A DNA stretch of 64,000 nt from CAYILR01 sp964364175. Its GTDB lineage: Bacteria > Bdellovibrionota > UBA1018. The stretch covers positions 124,001-188,000 of the forward strand of contig CAYILR010000001.1 of assembly GCA_964364175.1 (NCBI GenBank). The letters are read 5' to 3'. A program made the translations under genes and the position numbers. The notes under the pieces are model-generated. The model saw nothing but the letters and a program-made list of their open reading frames with translations, did not search any database and was not told the origin of the DNA. Positions 23,800 to 32,461 of this stretch are shown here, one piece after another; the stretch's first letter is position 1; the number at the start of each line of letters is the position of its first letter.

Positions 23800-24423
23800 A
23801 TGGATATTTCAGCAAATCTAGTTAAAGAACTGCGTGAAAAAACAGGCGCAGGAATGATGGATTGCAAAAAAGCTCTGGTGGAAACATCAGGGAATTTTGA
23901 CAAGGCAGTCGAATTTTTGCGCAAAAAAGGGATTGCGTCAGCGGAAAAAAAAGCCGGGCGCGCGACTAAAGAAGGGACCGTCTCGTCCTACATCCACGGT
24001 GAAGGTCGAGTGGGAGTGTTGGTTGAAGTCAATTGCGAAACCGACTTTGTTGCAAAAACAGAGCAATTCAGAAATTTCGTAAAAGATGTTTCGATGCATA
24101 TTGCTGCTGCAGCACCGAAGTATGTTCGTCCCGACGAAATTCCGGCCGAAACCGTTGCGAAAGAGAAAGAAATCGCAATCGCACAAATGCAAAGCCAAAA
24201 TAAACCCGCTGCAGTTTTGGAAAAAATTGCAGAAGGTAAAATCAGGAAATACTACGAAGAAACCTGTTTGATGAACCAGGCCTTCGTCAAAGATCCCGAC
24301 AAAACGATCGAACAATTGTTGAAAGAAACAATTGCCGGTGTGGGTGAGAATCTGTCGATTCGCCGATTTGCTCGATTTGTATTGGGTGAAGGCATCGTAG
24401 CCGAAAACACTGAAACGCATTGA
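23800..24423 (+). CDS. tsf: Elongation factor Ts
   Basis: Nucleotide exchange factor for EF-Tu. The N-terminal UBA-like part is ISANLVKELREKTGAGMMDC, then KKALVE, followed by VEVNCETDFVAKTEQFRNFV (the EF-Tu contact TDFV) and the core ending NLSIRRFARFVLGEGI. At 207 residues it is the short form with a reduced dimerisation region, common outside Gammaproteobacteria. It lies 48 nt after rpsB. Confidence 0.98.
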   Translation: MDISANLVKELREKTGAGMMDCKKALVETSGNFDKAVEFLRKKGIASAEKKAGRATKEGTVSSYIHGEGRVGVLVEVNCETDFVAKTEQFRNFVKDVSMHIAAAAPKYVRPDEIPAETVAKEKEIAIAQMQSQNKPAAVLEKIAEGKIRKYYEETCLMNQAFVKDPDKTIEQLLKETIAGVGENLSIRRFARFVLGEGIVAENTETH

Positions 24424-24433
24424 TTTGGAAACC

Positions 24434-25156
24434 ATGACAAAAAAACGCAGTGAACCGTATCGCAGAATTCTCCTGAAACTTTCGGGAGAGGCTTTGGCCG
24501 GTAACGAGGGCTATGGCATCGATGTGGATGTTTTGAAGTCTCTTGCGGAGGAGATTCGCGAGATTCACAAAATGGGCATTCAGATCGGCATTGTGATTGG
24601 CGGAGGAAATATTTTCCGCGGTCTCAAAGGCGCCACGCGGGGGATGGACCGTGCATCAGCAGATTATATGGGAATGCTAGCGACGGTTCTCAATTGTCTG
24701 GCGCTGCAGGATTCGCTTGAGCATCTGAATGTTCATACCCGAGTTCAGTCTGCGATTGCGATGCAAGAGCTTGCTGAATCCTATATTCGTCGCCGTGCTA
24801 TCCGACACTTGGAAAAGGGTCGGATCGTTATTTTTGGTGCGGGTACGGGCAATCCCTACTTTACCACGGATACGACGGCTGCGCTGCGAGGCATGGAAGT
24901 CGGATCTGAGGTGGTTTTGAAAGCGACCAAAGTGGATGGAATCTACGACGCAGATCCTGAACTGCATCCGAATGCAAAAAGATTCGAAGAGCTGACTTAT
25001 ATGGAAGTTCTGCAGCGGGGTTTGAAAGTGATGGACTCCACGGCGATTTCCTTGTGTATGGATAATCAGTTGCCTATCATTGTGTTTAACTTGCACGAAA
25101 AAGGAGCTTTGGGCCGAGTGGTTCGAGGCGAGGCAGTGGGAACGTTAGTGCGTTAG
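24434..25156 (+). CDS. pyrH: UMP kinase
   Basis: Hexameric amino-acid-kinase-fold enzyme making UDP. YRRILLKLSGEALAGNEGYG, IGIVIGGGNIFRGL, RASADYMGMLATVLNCLALQ, and TGNPYFTTDTTAALRGMEV are diagnostic. ATG 24434 is the usual start; it follows tsf by 10 nt. Its stop codon lies inside the first unit of a short tandem duplication. Confidence 0.98.
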   Translation: MTKKRSEPYRRILLKLSGEALAGNEGYGIDVDVLKSLAEEIREIHKMGIQIGIVIGGGNIFRGLKGATRGMDRASADYMGMLATVLNCLALQDSLEHLNVHTRVQSAIAMQELAESYIRRRAIRHLEKGRIVIFGAGTGNPYFTTDTTAALRGMEVGSEVVLKATKVDGIYDADPELHPNAKRFEELTYMEVLQRGLKVMDSTAISLCMDNQLPIIVFNLHEKGALGRVVRGEAVGTLVR

Positions 25157-25202
25157 CACTACAGAAAGATTGATGCGTTAGCACTATAGAAAAGAGGATT
25201 GA
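25149..25202 (+). repeat. Tandem duplication between pyrH and frr
   Basis: Two near-identical units, 25149-25173 and 25174-25202, both starting TGCGTTAGCACTA and ending GATTGA. The second carries an extra AGAG that forms the frr ribosome-binding site. The first unit holds the pyrH stop. Confidence 0.7.
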
Positions 25203-25204
25203 CT

Positions 25205-25762
25205 ATGTCCAAAGCAGTGATCGATTCGATGTCTCAACTCATGGATAAAAACATTCAGGCGCTGAAGGGCGAGCTTGCTAAAGTTCGTACGGGCCGGGCT
25301 TCCACGGCGCTGGTGGACACTGTTCATGTGGATTACTACGGCTCTAATGTTCCGTTGAACCAAGTTGCCAACATCACCACTCCCGATGCAAGAACGATTC
25401 AGATTTCTCCTTGGGAACAAGGAACAGTGGGCGCTATTGAAAAAGCAATTTTGGCAGCGAATTTGGGTTTGACGCCGCAGAGTGATGGCAAAGTGATTCG
25501 TATCCCACTTCCTCAAATGACAGAAGAGCGACGCAAAGAGCTGGTGAAATTGGTTAAAAAAATGGGCGAGGAAACCAAAGTGGCATTGAGAAATCAGCGT
25601 CGCGACGCCAACGAAGAACTGAAAAAGCAGGAAAAAAACAAACAGATTTCCGAAGACGATGTGAAAAAGGCCATGGACTTGGTTCAGAAGAAAACAGACG
25701 AAAAAGTTGCCGAAGTAGACAAAGTGGTGGCTGGTAAAGAGAAGGAAATCACCACGATTTAG
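25205..25762 (+). CDS. frr: Ribosome recycling factor
   Basis: 185 residues, tRNA-mimic that splits post-termination ribosomes with EF-G. Family strings: ALKGELAKVRTGRASTALVD, VDYYGSNVPLNQVANITTPD, ISPWEQGTVGAIEKAI and RIPLPQMTEERRKELVKLVK. The ATG at 25205 follows GAGG. The usual cluster order rpsB-tsf-pyrH-frr-uppS is kept. Confidence 0.98.
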   Translation: MSKAVIDSMSQLMDKNIQALKGELAKVRTGRASTALVDTVHVDYYGSNVPLNQVANITTPDARTIQISPWEQGTVGAIEKAILAANLGLTPQSDGKVIRIPLPQMTEERRKELVKLVKKMGEETKVALRNQRRDANEELKKQEKNKQISEDDVKKAMDLVQKKTDEKVAEVDKVVAGKEKEITTI

Positions 25763-25766
25763 TTTT

Positions 25767-26528
25767 ATGAATGCAAGAATACCCCAACACGTCGCTATTA
25801 TCATGGACGGAAACGGCCGCTGGGCGCAGCGCCGAGGTCATGCGCGGATATTTGGGCATGTCAGGGGCTCTGCCAGGATCAAGCCGATTGTTCGCGAAGC
25901 CGATCGTTTGGGCGTGAAGGCGCTCACGTTATTTGCATTTTCCACTGAGAATTGGGCACGTCCCATCACAGAACTCGAAGTGCTTTGGGCTTTGCTTAAA
26001 AAATATCTTCAAAAAGAAGTCGAAAATTTAAACAAAAATAATGTACGACTCCATGTCATTGGAGAAGTCGAAAAACTGCGTCCAGATGTTCGCAAAGTAG
26101 TGGATAGTGCAGTGGATCGGTTGAAAAATAATACGGGCCTGCAGCTCACCTTTGCGGTTTCCTACGGCTCGCAAAGAGAGCTGTCGTTGGCGACTCAACG
26201 GTTTGCTGATGATTGCGTTCAAGGTATCCGAAAACCGTCTGACATGAATGAAAAGTTGATGGAGCAATATCTCTGGACCTCTGTTTTGGGAGATTTAGCG
26301 AAAGTTGATCTCGTGATTCGAACCAGTGGTGAGAAAAGAGTCAGTAATTTCTTGCTTTGGCAGTCCGCCTATGCAGAATACTTTTTTACGGACTTATGCT
26401 GGCCGGATTTTACAATCGAAGATTTTCAACAGGCGCTTGAGGACTATTCATGTCGGGAAAGACGTTTCGGAAAAGTACTGAAGAGTGGCTACAATCTGAA
26501 CTCAGTCGGAGAGTTGCAACCGGGGTGA
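25767..26528 (+). CDS. uppS: Undecaprenyl diphosphate synthase
   Basis: Cis-prenyltransferase that makes the C55 carrier for peptidoglycan and O-antigen. HVAIIMDGNGRWAQRRG contains the catalytic Asp (residue 14). LTLFAFSTENWARP and the RTSGEKRVSNFLLWQSAYAE motif, with conserved Arg, Ser and Glu for diphosphate and Mg binding, are complete. At 253 residues the length is normal. The end overlaps cdsA by 79 nt, an unusually long same-strand overlap. Confidence 0.97.
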   Translation: MNARIPQHVAIIMDGNGRWAQRRGHARIFGHVRGSARIKPIVREADRLGVKALTLFAFSTENWARPITELEVLWALLKKYLQKEVENLNKNNVRLHVIGEVEKLRPDVRKVVDSAVDRLKNNTGLQLTFAVSYGSQRELSLATQRFADDCVQGIRKPSDMNEKLMEQYLWTSVLGDLAKVDLVIRTSGEKRVSNFLLWQSAYAEYFFTDLCWPDFTIEDFQQALEDYSCRERRFGKVLKSGYNLNSVGELQPG

Positions 26529-27313
26529 TAGGGGGTGCATTCATGATCGCCTGGATTTTTCTGGGGGGTCGTATCGGTATCAGCATCATGGCGCTGGCAT
26601 TGGCCCTGGGTTGCATGCGCGAATTTTCGGAGGTGGCTTTTCACCTGCCAGATAAAAAAGAAAAATTTTTTGCAATGATGGGCATCACTTGGTTGGTGGC
26701 GTTCGTGAATTTCTGGGTGCCACGCATCGAGTATGAATTGCTCTTGTTCACAATGATGGGGTTATTTTCGTATTTCCTTGTTACAGCCGAAAAACATCAA
26801 GACCGTGCAATCCTTAAATCTCACTTTGGAGAATTGGCGATGTCTGTTTTTGGGCTTTTGTATCTGACTTTTATTCCGCTTTTTTTGCCGCTGATTTATG
26901 CAGAATCGCGAGGGCCAAAGTTAGTATTTCTTTTTTTCCTGATTGTGTTCTTGGGTGATACAGGAGCCTATTTTGTTGGAAAAAAATGGGGAAAAATAAA
27001 GCTTTACCCAGAAATCAGCCCAAACAAGACAGTAGAAGGTGCGTTGGGTGGCTTGGGTGCTGGTTTGTTGATTACGATCATCAGTAAATTGACATATCTT
27101 CCCAATTTGTCTTGGGTGGGTGTGATATTCATTCCGCCCTTGGTTGGGTCAATTGCTCAAGTGGGTGATTTTTGTGAAAGCTTTTTAAAGCGTTCCTTTT
27201 CTATCAAGGATTCCGGCAGCTTGCTTCCAGGACACGGTGGGTTTTTGGATCGATTTGATGGAGTTTTGTTTGGGTTACCCATGATGTATGCCTGCGTTAA
27301 AATCCTGTCCTAA
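26450..27313 (+). CDS. cdsA: Phosphatidate cytidylyltransferase
   Basis: Integral membrane enzyme forming CDP-diacylglycerol. About eight hydrophobic segments. The family end GSLLPGHGGFLDRFDGVLFG and the Mg-site region FLGDTGAYFVGKKWGK, then LYPEISPNKTVEGALGG, are clear. The first ~25 residues are charged and cytoplasmic, and lie in the overlap with uppS; the start could be later (e.g. 26543) without harming the first helix. dxr, often next, is not here. Confidence 0.95.
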   Translation: MSGKTFRKSTEEWLQSELSRRVATGVIGGAFMIAWIFLGGRIGISIMALALALGCMREFSEVAFHLPDKKEKFFAMMGITWLVAFVNFWVPRIEYELLLFTMMGLFSYFLVTAEKHQDRAILKSHFGELAMSVFGLLYLTFIPLFLPLIYAESRGPKLVFLFFLIVFLGDTGAYFVGKKWGKIKLYPEISPNKTVEGALGGLGAGLLITIISKLTYLPNLSWVGVIFIPPLVGSIAQVGDFCESFLKRSFSIKDSGSLLPGHGGFLDRFDGVLFGLPMMYACVKILS

Positions 27314-27425
27314 AACACATTTTTTCCTATCGCTTAGAGTAGAATTTTTATAGCTTGCGGAGCCGAGAGCGTTATTTAAGAATTAGAGACCTACGCATTG
27401 TTTTAATGCAAAAAGGAGCCATAAC

Positions 27426-29051
27426 GTGCTGTCTATATTTGGTTTTTTAGTGATGCTGGGCCCGCTGGTGATTGTACATGAATTTGGGCACTTCTTTTTT
27501 GCAAAACTTTTCAAGGTCAAGGCAGAGGCCTTCTCTGTTGGCTTTGGACCCAAGTTGCTATCGAAGCAAATCGGGGAAACTGAGTTCAGATTTTCTCTTT
27601 TTCCATTGGGTGGATACGTCAAGCTTCTGGGCGAGGATAGGGATGCAAAGCTGACTGACGAAGAGAAAAAAAGAGCACTCCATACTCAGGCAGCGTACAA
27701 AAGATTTTTTATTTTTTTCGGAGGCCCTCTCTTCAATTTTCTCTTTGCCATTGTGATTTTTATGGTGATTTTGTTGATTGGTGAGAAGCAGCCCTCGAAC
27801 GTGATTGGTAGAGTGGTGCATCACTCCGCTGCGGAAAAAGCAGGACTCATGAGCGGTGATCGCGTCACAGCCGTCAATGGAAAACCTGTGAGTTTGTACG
27901 AGGAACTCATCCAGCAAATCCAAGAAACCAAGGAGTCATCAGTAAAATTGGATGTATCCAGGTCAGGTCGGAATTTTTCTGTTTCAGTGCCCACCGCTCC
28001 CAAAGAAGGATTCACTCAATATGGTGAGGTAGCGAACCAAGGTGAAGTATCAGGAATTTTTCCTGCTCCCCGAGGATTGATCGTGGGTGTTTCTCAGCCT
28101 GGCAGTATAGCAGGACGAGCGGGATTGAAAACGGGCGACCAAATCGTAGCTGTGAATGGGCAATCAGTTTCGTCTTGGGAGGAATTGGAAAAGCGGTTTG
28201 ATGCTCTTCCCGTTGGATCCGAGTTCACGTTAGAGTTGCAATCCAAGCGAACCGCTAGTTTGAAGAAGGTAAAACCCCTGCCATCAGAAGCCTGGTTGGC
28301 GCTAGAGTCTTTGGGGCTATATTCTGCCGAACTTTTTATTGATCAAGTTTTGGATGCATCTCCCGCATTTCAGGCCGGGATTCGCAAAGGCGACCGCATT
28401 ATTGCTGTGGGTGGAAAACCTCTGCAGAGCTTTTTCGAATTGCGTGAGCAAGTTCAAGAGTCAGGTAAATCTACCGGAGGAAAAGCAAAGGTACAGTGGG
28501 AGCGCGAAGGAAAAGTAATGTCAGCAGAAATCGTGCCTTCGGTGGCATACACGCGGGACCCCACTTTGAAAAAAGTGGCTCAGTTTACTATTGGAGTGAT
28601 GCCGCTGGTCAGCTGGGCAGAGCCTGATATGGTGGTGGAGCGTATCTGGAATCCATTCAAGTTGCTCTACAAGGGCACGGAACGGATGTTGGTTTTGACT
28701 GGGAAAAATTTTGTTTCGTTGCGGAAAATGATCGGTGGAGATGTTTCTGTGGGAACTCTCGGCGGCCCGATCCTGATTGGAAAAATCGCTGGAGAGTCAT
28801 TGTCCCGCGGTTGGTACACTTTCCTGGTGACTATGGCTGTTCTTTCGATTGGATTGGGTGTTTTGAATATTTTGCCAGTACCCGTTCTCGATGGCGGACA
28901 TTTGCTGTTGTTAGGGTTGGAAGTCATTCGTGGAAAGCCCTTGAGTTTGCGACAAATGGAAATTGTTCAGCAAGTGGGACTTTCCTTGATTCTGTTGCTC
29001 ATGGTAGTGGTGATCCGAAATGATTTGGCGCGGTTGCCACTATTTAATTAG
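27426..29051 (+). CDS. rseP: Site-2 zinc protease RseP with three PDZ domains
   Basis: Intramembrane metalloprotease that cleaves anti-sigma factors and signal-peptide remnants. Zinc site HEFGH (residues 18-22) in the first helix and LDGG (about 488-491) in LPVPVLDGGHLLLLGLEVIR. Between them lie three PDZ repeats rather than the two of E. coli: SNVIGRVVHHSAAEKAGLMS.., GLIVGVSQPGSIAGRAGLKT.., and LFIDQVLDASPAFQAGIRKG... This accounts for the 541-residue length. GTG start at 27426 with AAGGAG upstream. 112 nt separate it from cdsA. Confidence 0.95.
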   Translation: MLSIFGFLVMLGPLVIVHEFGHFFFAKLFKVKAEAFSVGFGPKLLSKQIGETEFRFSLFPLGGYVKLLGEDRDAKLTDEEKKRALHTQAAYKRFFIFFGGPLFNFLFAIVIFMVILLIGEKQPSNVIGRVVHHSAAEKAGLMSGDRVTAVNGKPVSLYEELIQQIQETKESSVKLDVSRSGRNFSVSVPTAPKEGFTQYGEVANQGEVSGIFPAPRGLIVGVSQPGSIAGRAGLKTGDQIVAVNGQSVSSWEELEKRFDALPVGSEFTLELQSKRTASLKKVKPLPSEAWLALESLGLYSAELFIDQVLDASPAFQAGIRKGDRIIAVGGKPLQSFFELREQVQESGKSTGGKAKVQWEREGKVMSAEIVPSVAYTRDPTLKKVAQFTIGVMPLVSWAEPDMVVERIWNPFKLLYKGTERMLVLTGKNFVSLRKMIGGDVSVGTLGGPILIGKIAGESLSRGWYTFLVTMAVLSIGLGVLNILPVPVLDGGHLLLLGLEVIRGKPLSLRQMEIVQQVGLSLILLLMVVVIRNDLARLPLFN

Positions 29052-29073
29052 ACGGATCAATTAGAGCGAACCT

Positions 29074-29880
29074 ATGAAACTATTGGCTTGGGACACATCC
29101 TCCAAAACAGGGGTGGTAGCTGCATTTGAGTGGGATGAGAAAGTCACTGATGCCCGATCCACATTGCGTTTAGTGAGCGAGTGGGTTTTGAGTGTCGATG
29201 CGGTTCACTCAGAAAAATTGCTCTGGGCGATTGATCAAGTACTCAAAGCAGCCAATTGGGAACTCAAGGAAATCGATTATTTTGCAGTGGGAGTGGGTCC
29301 AGGGAGTTTCACCGGTTTGCGGATTGGCGTGAGTACGGCAAGGACTCTAGCGCATGTGATGAACAAACCCCTGGTGGAAGTTTCTAGTTTGGCAGCCCTC
29401 GCTCGTCCTGCAGCAGAGAGCGCATTGCAATCTAAAGGTACAACTTTGGTGATTGCAGCGACAGATGCATGCAAGGGAGAGCTTTTCTGTCTTTTTGGAA
29501 ATGCCAAATCAGTTCGCGAGTGTGTGATTCGAGCTCGAGGAGATGCACCCGGGATGTGGGGTCGGGGAACGGAAGAAAGTGTTTATTCACATGAGAAGCT
29601 GGCTGCGCTTTTGAAGAAAAAAGCCAGTTCTAAAGTAGACCGTTGGATTGCTGTGGGTGAGGCTCGGATTCGTTATCCACAGTTTTGGGAAGTGTTGCCA
29701 CTCGACAAAGAAGTTAAGCAGGAGACAAATTTCCTGGATCAGGTCCAAGGCCGGTATCTGGGGCTTTTGGCCTGGGAAGCGATTCAAATCGGAGTGATAC
29801 GCAAAGCTCTGGATGTCACCCCTCACTATATTCGAGCTTCGGACGCAGAATTAAAGCTCAAAGCGCGCCAAAAGAGCTGA
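29074..29880 (+). CDS. tsaB: tRNA threonylcarbamoyladenosine biosynthesis protein TsaB
   Basis: ASKHA-fold partner of TsaD and TsaE in t6A37 synthesis. N-terminal KLLAWDTSSKTGVVAAFEWD, then AVGVGPGSFTGLRIGVSTAR and the region MNKPLVEVSSLAALA are diagnostic. The C-terminal half is less conserved, as usual. At 268 residues it is slightly longer than E. coli TsaB. Located 22 nt after rseP. Confidence 0.94.
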   Translation: MKLLAWDTSSKTGVVAAFEWDEKVTDARSTLRLVSEWVLSVDAVHSEKLLWAIDQVLKAANWELKEIDYFAVGVGPGSFTGLRIGVSTARTLAHVMNKPLVEVSSLAALARPAAESALQSKGTTLVIAATDACKGELFCLFGNAKSVRECVIRARGDAPGMWGRGTEESVYSHEKLAALLKKKASSKVDRWIAVGEARIRYPQFWEVLPLDKEVKQETNFLDQVQGRYLGLLAWEAIQIGVIRKALDVTPHYIRASDAELKLKARQKS

Positions 29881-29903
29881 GCTATGTTATAGGCTGATCT
29901 GAC

Positions 29904-30617
29904 ATGAAAAAAGTCTATATTCTTCCCAACCTAGTCACGACTGCCAATATGCTCTGCGGATTCGGCTCGATGATTTATGCCATCGATGGAGATTATTCTC
30001 GATCTGCCTGGGCTATTTTGTTTGCGGCATTTTTTGATGCCATGGACGGTCGGATTGCGCGGTTGGCGAAAGCGACGAGTCAGTTTGGTGTGGAGTATGA
30101 CAGTCTCTCGGATTTGATTTCGTTCGGAGTGGCTCCAGCTATTTTGATTTACCTCTCGATGCTTCAAACTCTGGGGCGCGTAGGTGGAATCATTGCTTTT
30201 TTATTTACTGTTGCGGGCGCTTTACGACTGGCCCGTTTCAATGTGACGGTTCACTTGATTCCCAAAGGATTTTTTCAGGGATTGCCAATTCCGATGGGCG
30301 CGGGAATCGTGGCGACGTTCATGATTTTTTATCAATCGTGGAAAGGTACCACCTCACCTCCCATGGAAGTAGGAGTTTTGATGACGGTTGCGCTTGCCTT
30401 GCTCATGGTCAGCACCATCCCGTTTCCTTCTTTCAAAGAAGTGAATTGGCGATCTAAAGCGAGCATTCATTATCTGCCATTTGCGGTGACGCTCATTGTG
30501 CTGATTGCAATTAGTCCAGAAGTGGTCTTGTTTTCGATTTTGTCACTGTACGTTCTTTTGGCGCTGATTTGGAATATTTGGCGCTTGGCGTTTCGAAAAA
30601 GGCATCAGGTTGCCTAA
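29904..30617 (+). CDS. pssA: CDP-diacylglycerol--serine O-phosphatidyltransferase
   Basis: Membrane CDP-alcohol phosphotransferase making phosphatidylserine, precursor of phosphatidylethanolamine. Signature D-G-x2-A-R-x8-G-x3-D-x3-D is present in FDAMDGRIARLAKATSQFGV followed by EYDSLSDLISFGVAP. About six to eight hydrophobic segments. The Bacillus/type II length of 237 residues fits. Its TAA stop shares one base with the asd start. Confidence 0.93.
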   Translation: MKKVYILPNLVTTANMLCGFGSMIYAIDGDYSRSAWAILFAAFFDAMDGRIARLAKATSQFGVEYDSLSDLISFGVAPAILIYLSMLQTLGRVGGIIAFLFTVAGALRLARFNVTVHLIPKGFFQGLPIPMGAGIVATFMIFYQSWKGTTSPPMEVGVLMTVALALLMVSTIPFPSFKEVNWRSKASIHYLPFAVTLIVLIAISPEVVLFSILSLYVLLALIWNIWRLAFRKRHQVA

Positions 30618-31639
30618 TGCGTGTCGCGGTAGTTGGCGCGACGGGCGCAGTAGGACAACAAATGCTGAGTATTTTAGAGGAACGCAAATTCCCCGTCTCT
30701 CATTTGCGAGTTTTCGCTTCAGCGCGTTCATCAGAAAAAAAAATCCTTTTTGCCGATCGTGACTGGTCTTGCGAAATTTTGAAATCTGGATGTTTTGAGA
30801 AAACGGAGCTGGTTTTTTTTGATGCTTCGGATGCGGTTTCAAAAGAATGGGTTCCTCAGGCGTTGGCAGCAGGAGCTTGGGTTGTGGATCACTCAGCTGC
30901 GTTTCGAATGGATTCTCAAGTTCCTCTGGCAGTGCCGGAAATTAACGGAGATGAAATTGATCAGCTGGTTGCCCAAGGTAAGCAACGGCTCGTGTCGGGC
31001 CCCAATTGCTCTACGGTCCAAATCACGATGGCTTTGAAGCCGATTCTGGATTGTTTCGGGCTCAAGCGTGTTTTGATTTCCACCTATCAAAGCGTGAGTG
31101 GTGCGGGGGCTGCAGCAATGCAGGAGTTGATTTTCCAGACGCACAGGGTTTTGCATGGTGAACCCGCAAAACCGTCCGTATTTCCTCATCCCATTGCGTT
31201 CAATTGCATTCCGCAAATTGGGTCGATTCAGTCGGATGGCTATACATCCGAAGAGCAGAAAATCATGGAAGAGGTTCGAAAAATTTTGAACCTGTCTCAT
31301 TTAAAAATCAGTGCAACCGCAATTCGAGTGCCTACTTTGAACTGCCATGCAGCCTCGGTGCAGGTGGAGTGCGAGAGAGAGCCAGAGTTAAAAAAAGTAC
31401 GAGAGGCTCTGTCCAAAATGCCGGGTGTGTTGTTATTGGATGATTCAAAACAGGGTGAATATCCGATGAATTTATCTTTTGTGGGAAAAGACCTAGTGGG
31501 AGTGGGGCGTATTCGCAAGGATCCAGCGTTGGATCATGGACTTAGTTTTTGGGTGGTGGCTGATAACTTGCGCAAGGGAGCAGCATTGAACGCTGTCCAG
31601 ATCGGCGAAAGAATATGCCTCAAAAATACGCGGCAGTAA
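30617..31639 (+). CDS. asd: Aspartate-semialdehyde dehydrogenase
   Basis: Makes aspartate semialdehyde for lysine/DAP, threonine and methionine. N-terminal RVAVVGATGAVGQQMLSILE, catalytic Cys at residue 131 in VSGPNCSTVQI, STYQSVSGAGAAAMQEL, and the base His in RVPTLNCHAASVQVE. At 340 residues the length is normal for the Gram-positive-like type. The start overlaps pssA by 1 nt and the end overlaps truA by 25 nt. Confidence 0.97.
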   Translation: MRVAVVGATGAVGQQMLSILEERKFPVSHLRVFASARSSEKKILFADRDWSCEILKSGCFEKTELVFFDASDAVSKEWVPQALAAGAWVVDHSAAFRMDSQVPLAVPEINGDEIDQLVAQGKQRLVSGPNCSTVQITMALKPILDCFGLKRVLISTYQSVSGAGAAAMQELIFQTHRVLHGEPAKPSVFPHPIAFNCIPQIGSIQSDGYTSEEQKIMEEVRKILNLSHLKISATAIRVPTLNCHAASVQVECEREPELKKVREALSKMPGVLLLDDSKQGEYPMNLSFVGKDLVGVGRIRKDPALDHGLSFWVVADNLRKGAALNAVQIGERICLKNTRQ

Positions 31640-32433
31640 TTTCGTACCGTGGGACCACGTATTGCGGATGGCAAAGGCAAAATTCTCCGGAGTCGGGGAC
31701 GACCCCTAGTGTTCAGGAAACGATTGAAGCAGCTCTTGAACGAATGACCCAAGAAAAGGTTACCGTGGTGGCCAGCGGACGCACCGATTCGGGAGTGCAT
31801 GCTGCTGGGCAAGTTTGCCATTTTATTTTGCACAACAAGCTTTGGGATGGCTGGGTCTTGGAAAATGGGCTGAATTTTCAATTGCCCCCTCCAATTCGTG
31901 TGCTGAGAGCCAAACCCGTGCCCATGGAGTTTCATGCGCAGCAAAGCGCTATTCGCAAGCAATACAGCTACTACTTTCAGCAAGGTCCCGCTGTGCTGCC
32001 ATTTATGGAACCCCAGAGTTGGTGGATCCGCAAGCGGTTGGATGATGTAGCTATGCAAAAGGCGCTGGATTTCCTGAAGGGGGAGCAGAATTTCAAGCCG
32101 TTTCAAGGAGCTGGAGCCAAGCTGGGATCGACTGTTCGGACTTTGTTGGAGGCAGAAATCAGTCGCGATCCGATTCGGTTTCCCGAAGTTTTTCCAGTTT
32201 CCGGAGACGGGGAGTTTGGATTGGTTCGAGTTAGGCTCATCGGAACTGGGTTTCTGCGCTACATGGTTCGGGGGATTGCGGGAACTTTACTTCAAATTGG
32301 CGAGGGTAGGCGTCCTGCCGAGGATATGGCGAAGATTTTAGAGGCTCAAGACCGCAATCGGGTAGGCCCCACTGCTCCTGGACGCGCACTCTGGTTAGAA
32401 AAGGTCTGGTACCCTTCTCAGTTTGACATTTGA
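31615..32433 (+). CDS. truA: tRNA pseudouridine synthase A
   Basis: Pseudouridylates U38-40 of tRNAs. The catalytic Asp (residue 58) is in VVASGRTDSGVHAAGQVCHF. AVISYRGTTYCGWQRQ, ARAKPVPMEFHAQQSAIRKQ-like RKQYSYYF, and FLRYMVRGIAGTLLQIGEGR are family strings. 272 residues. Start in the last 25 nt of asd. Confidence 0.96.
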   Translation: MPQKYAAVISYRGTTYCGWQRQNSPESGTTPSVQETIEAALERMTQEKVTVVASGRTDSGVHAAGQVCHFILHNKLWDGWVLENGLNFQLPPPIRVLRAKPVPMEFHAQQSAIRKQYSYYFQQGPAVLPFMEPQSWWIRKRLDDVAMQKALDFLKGEQNFKPFQGAGAKLGSTVRTLLEAEISRDPIRFPEVFPVSGDGEFGLVRVRLIGTGFLRYMVRGIAGTLLQIGEGRRPAEDMAKILEAQDRNRVGPTAPGRALWLEKVWYPSQFDI

Positions 32434-32461
32434 GGGGGATTTCGGGTATTCCACTGAGCCT

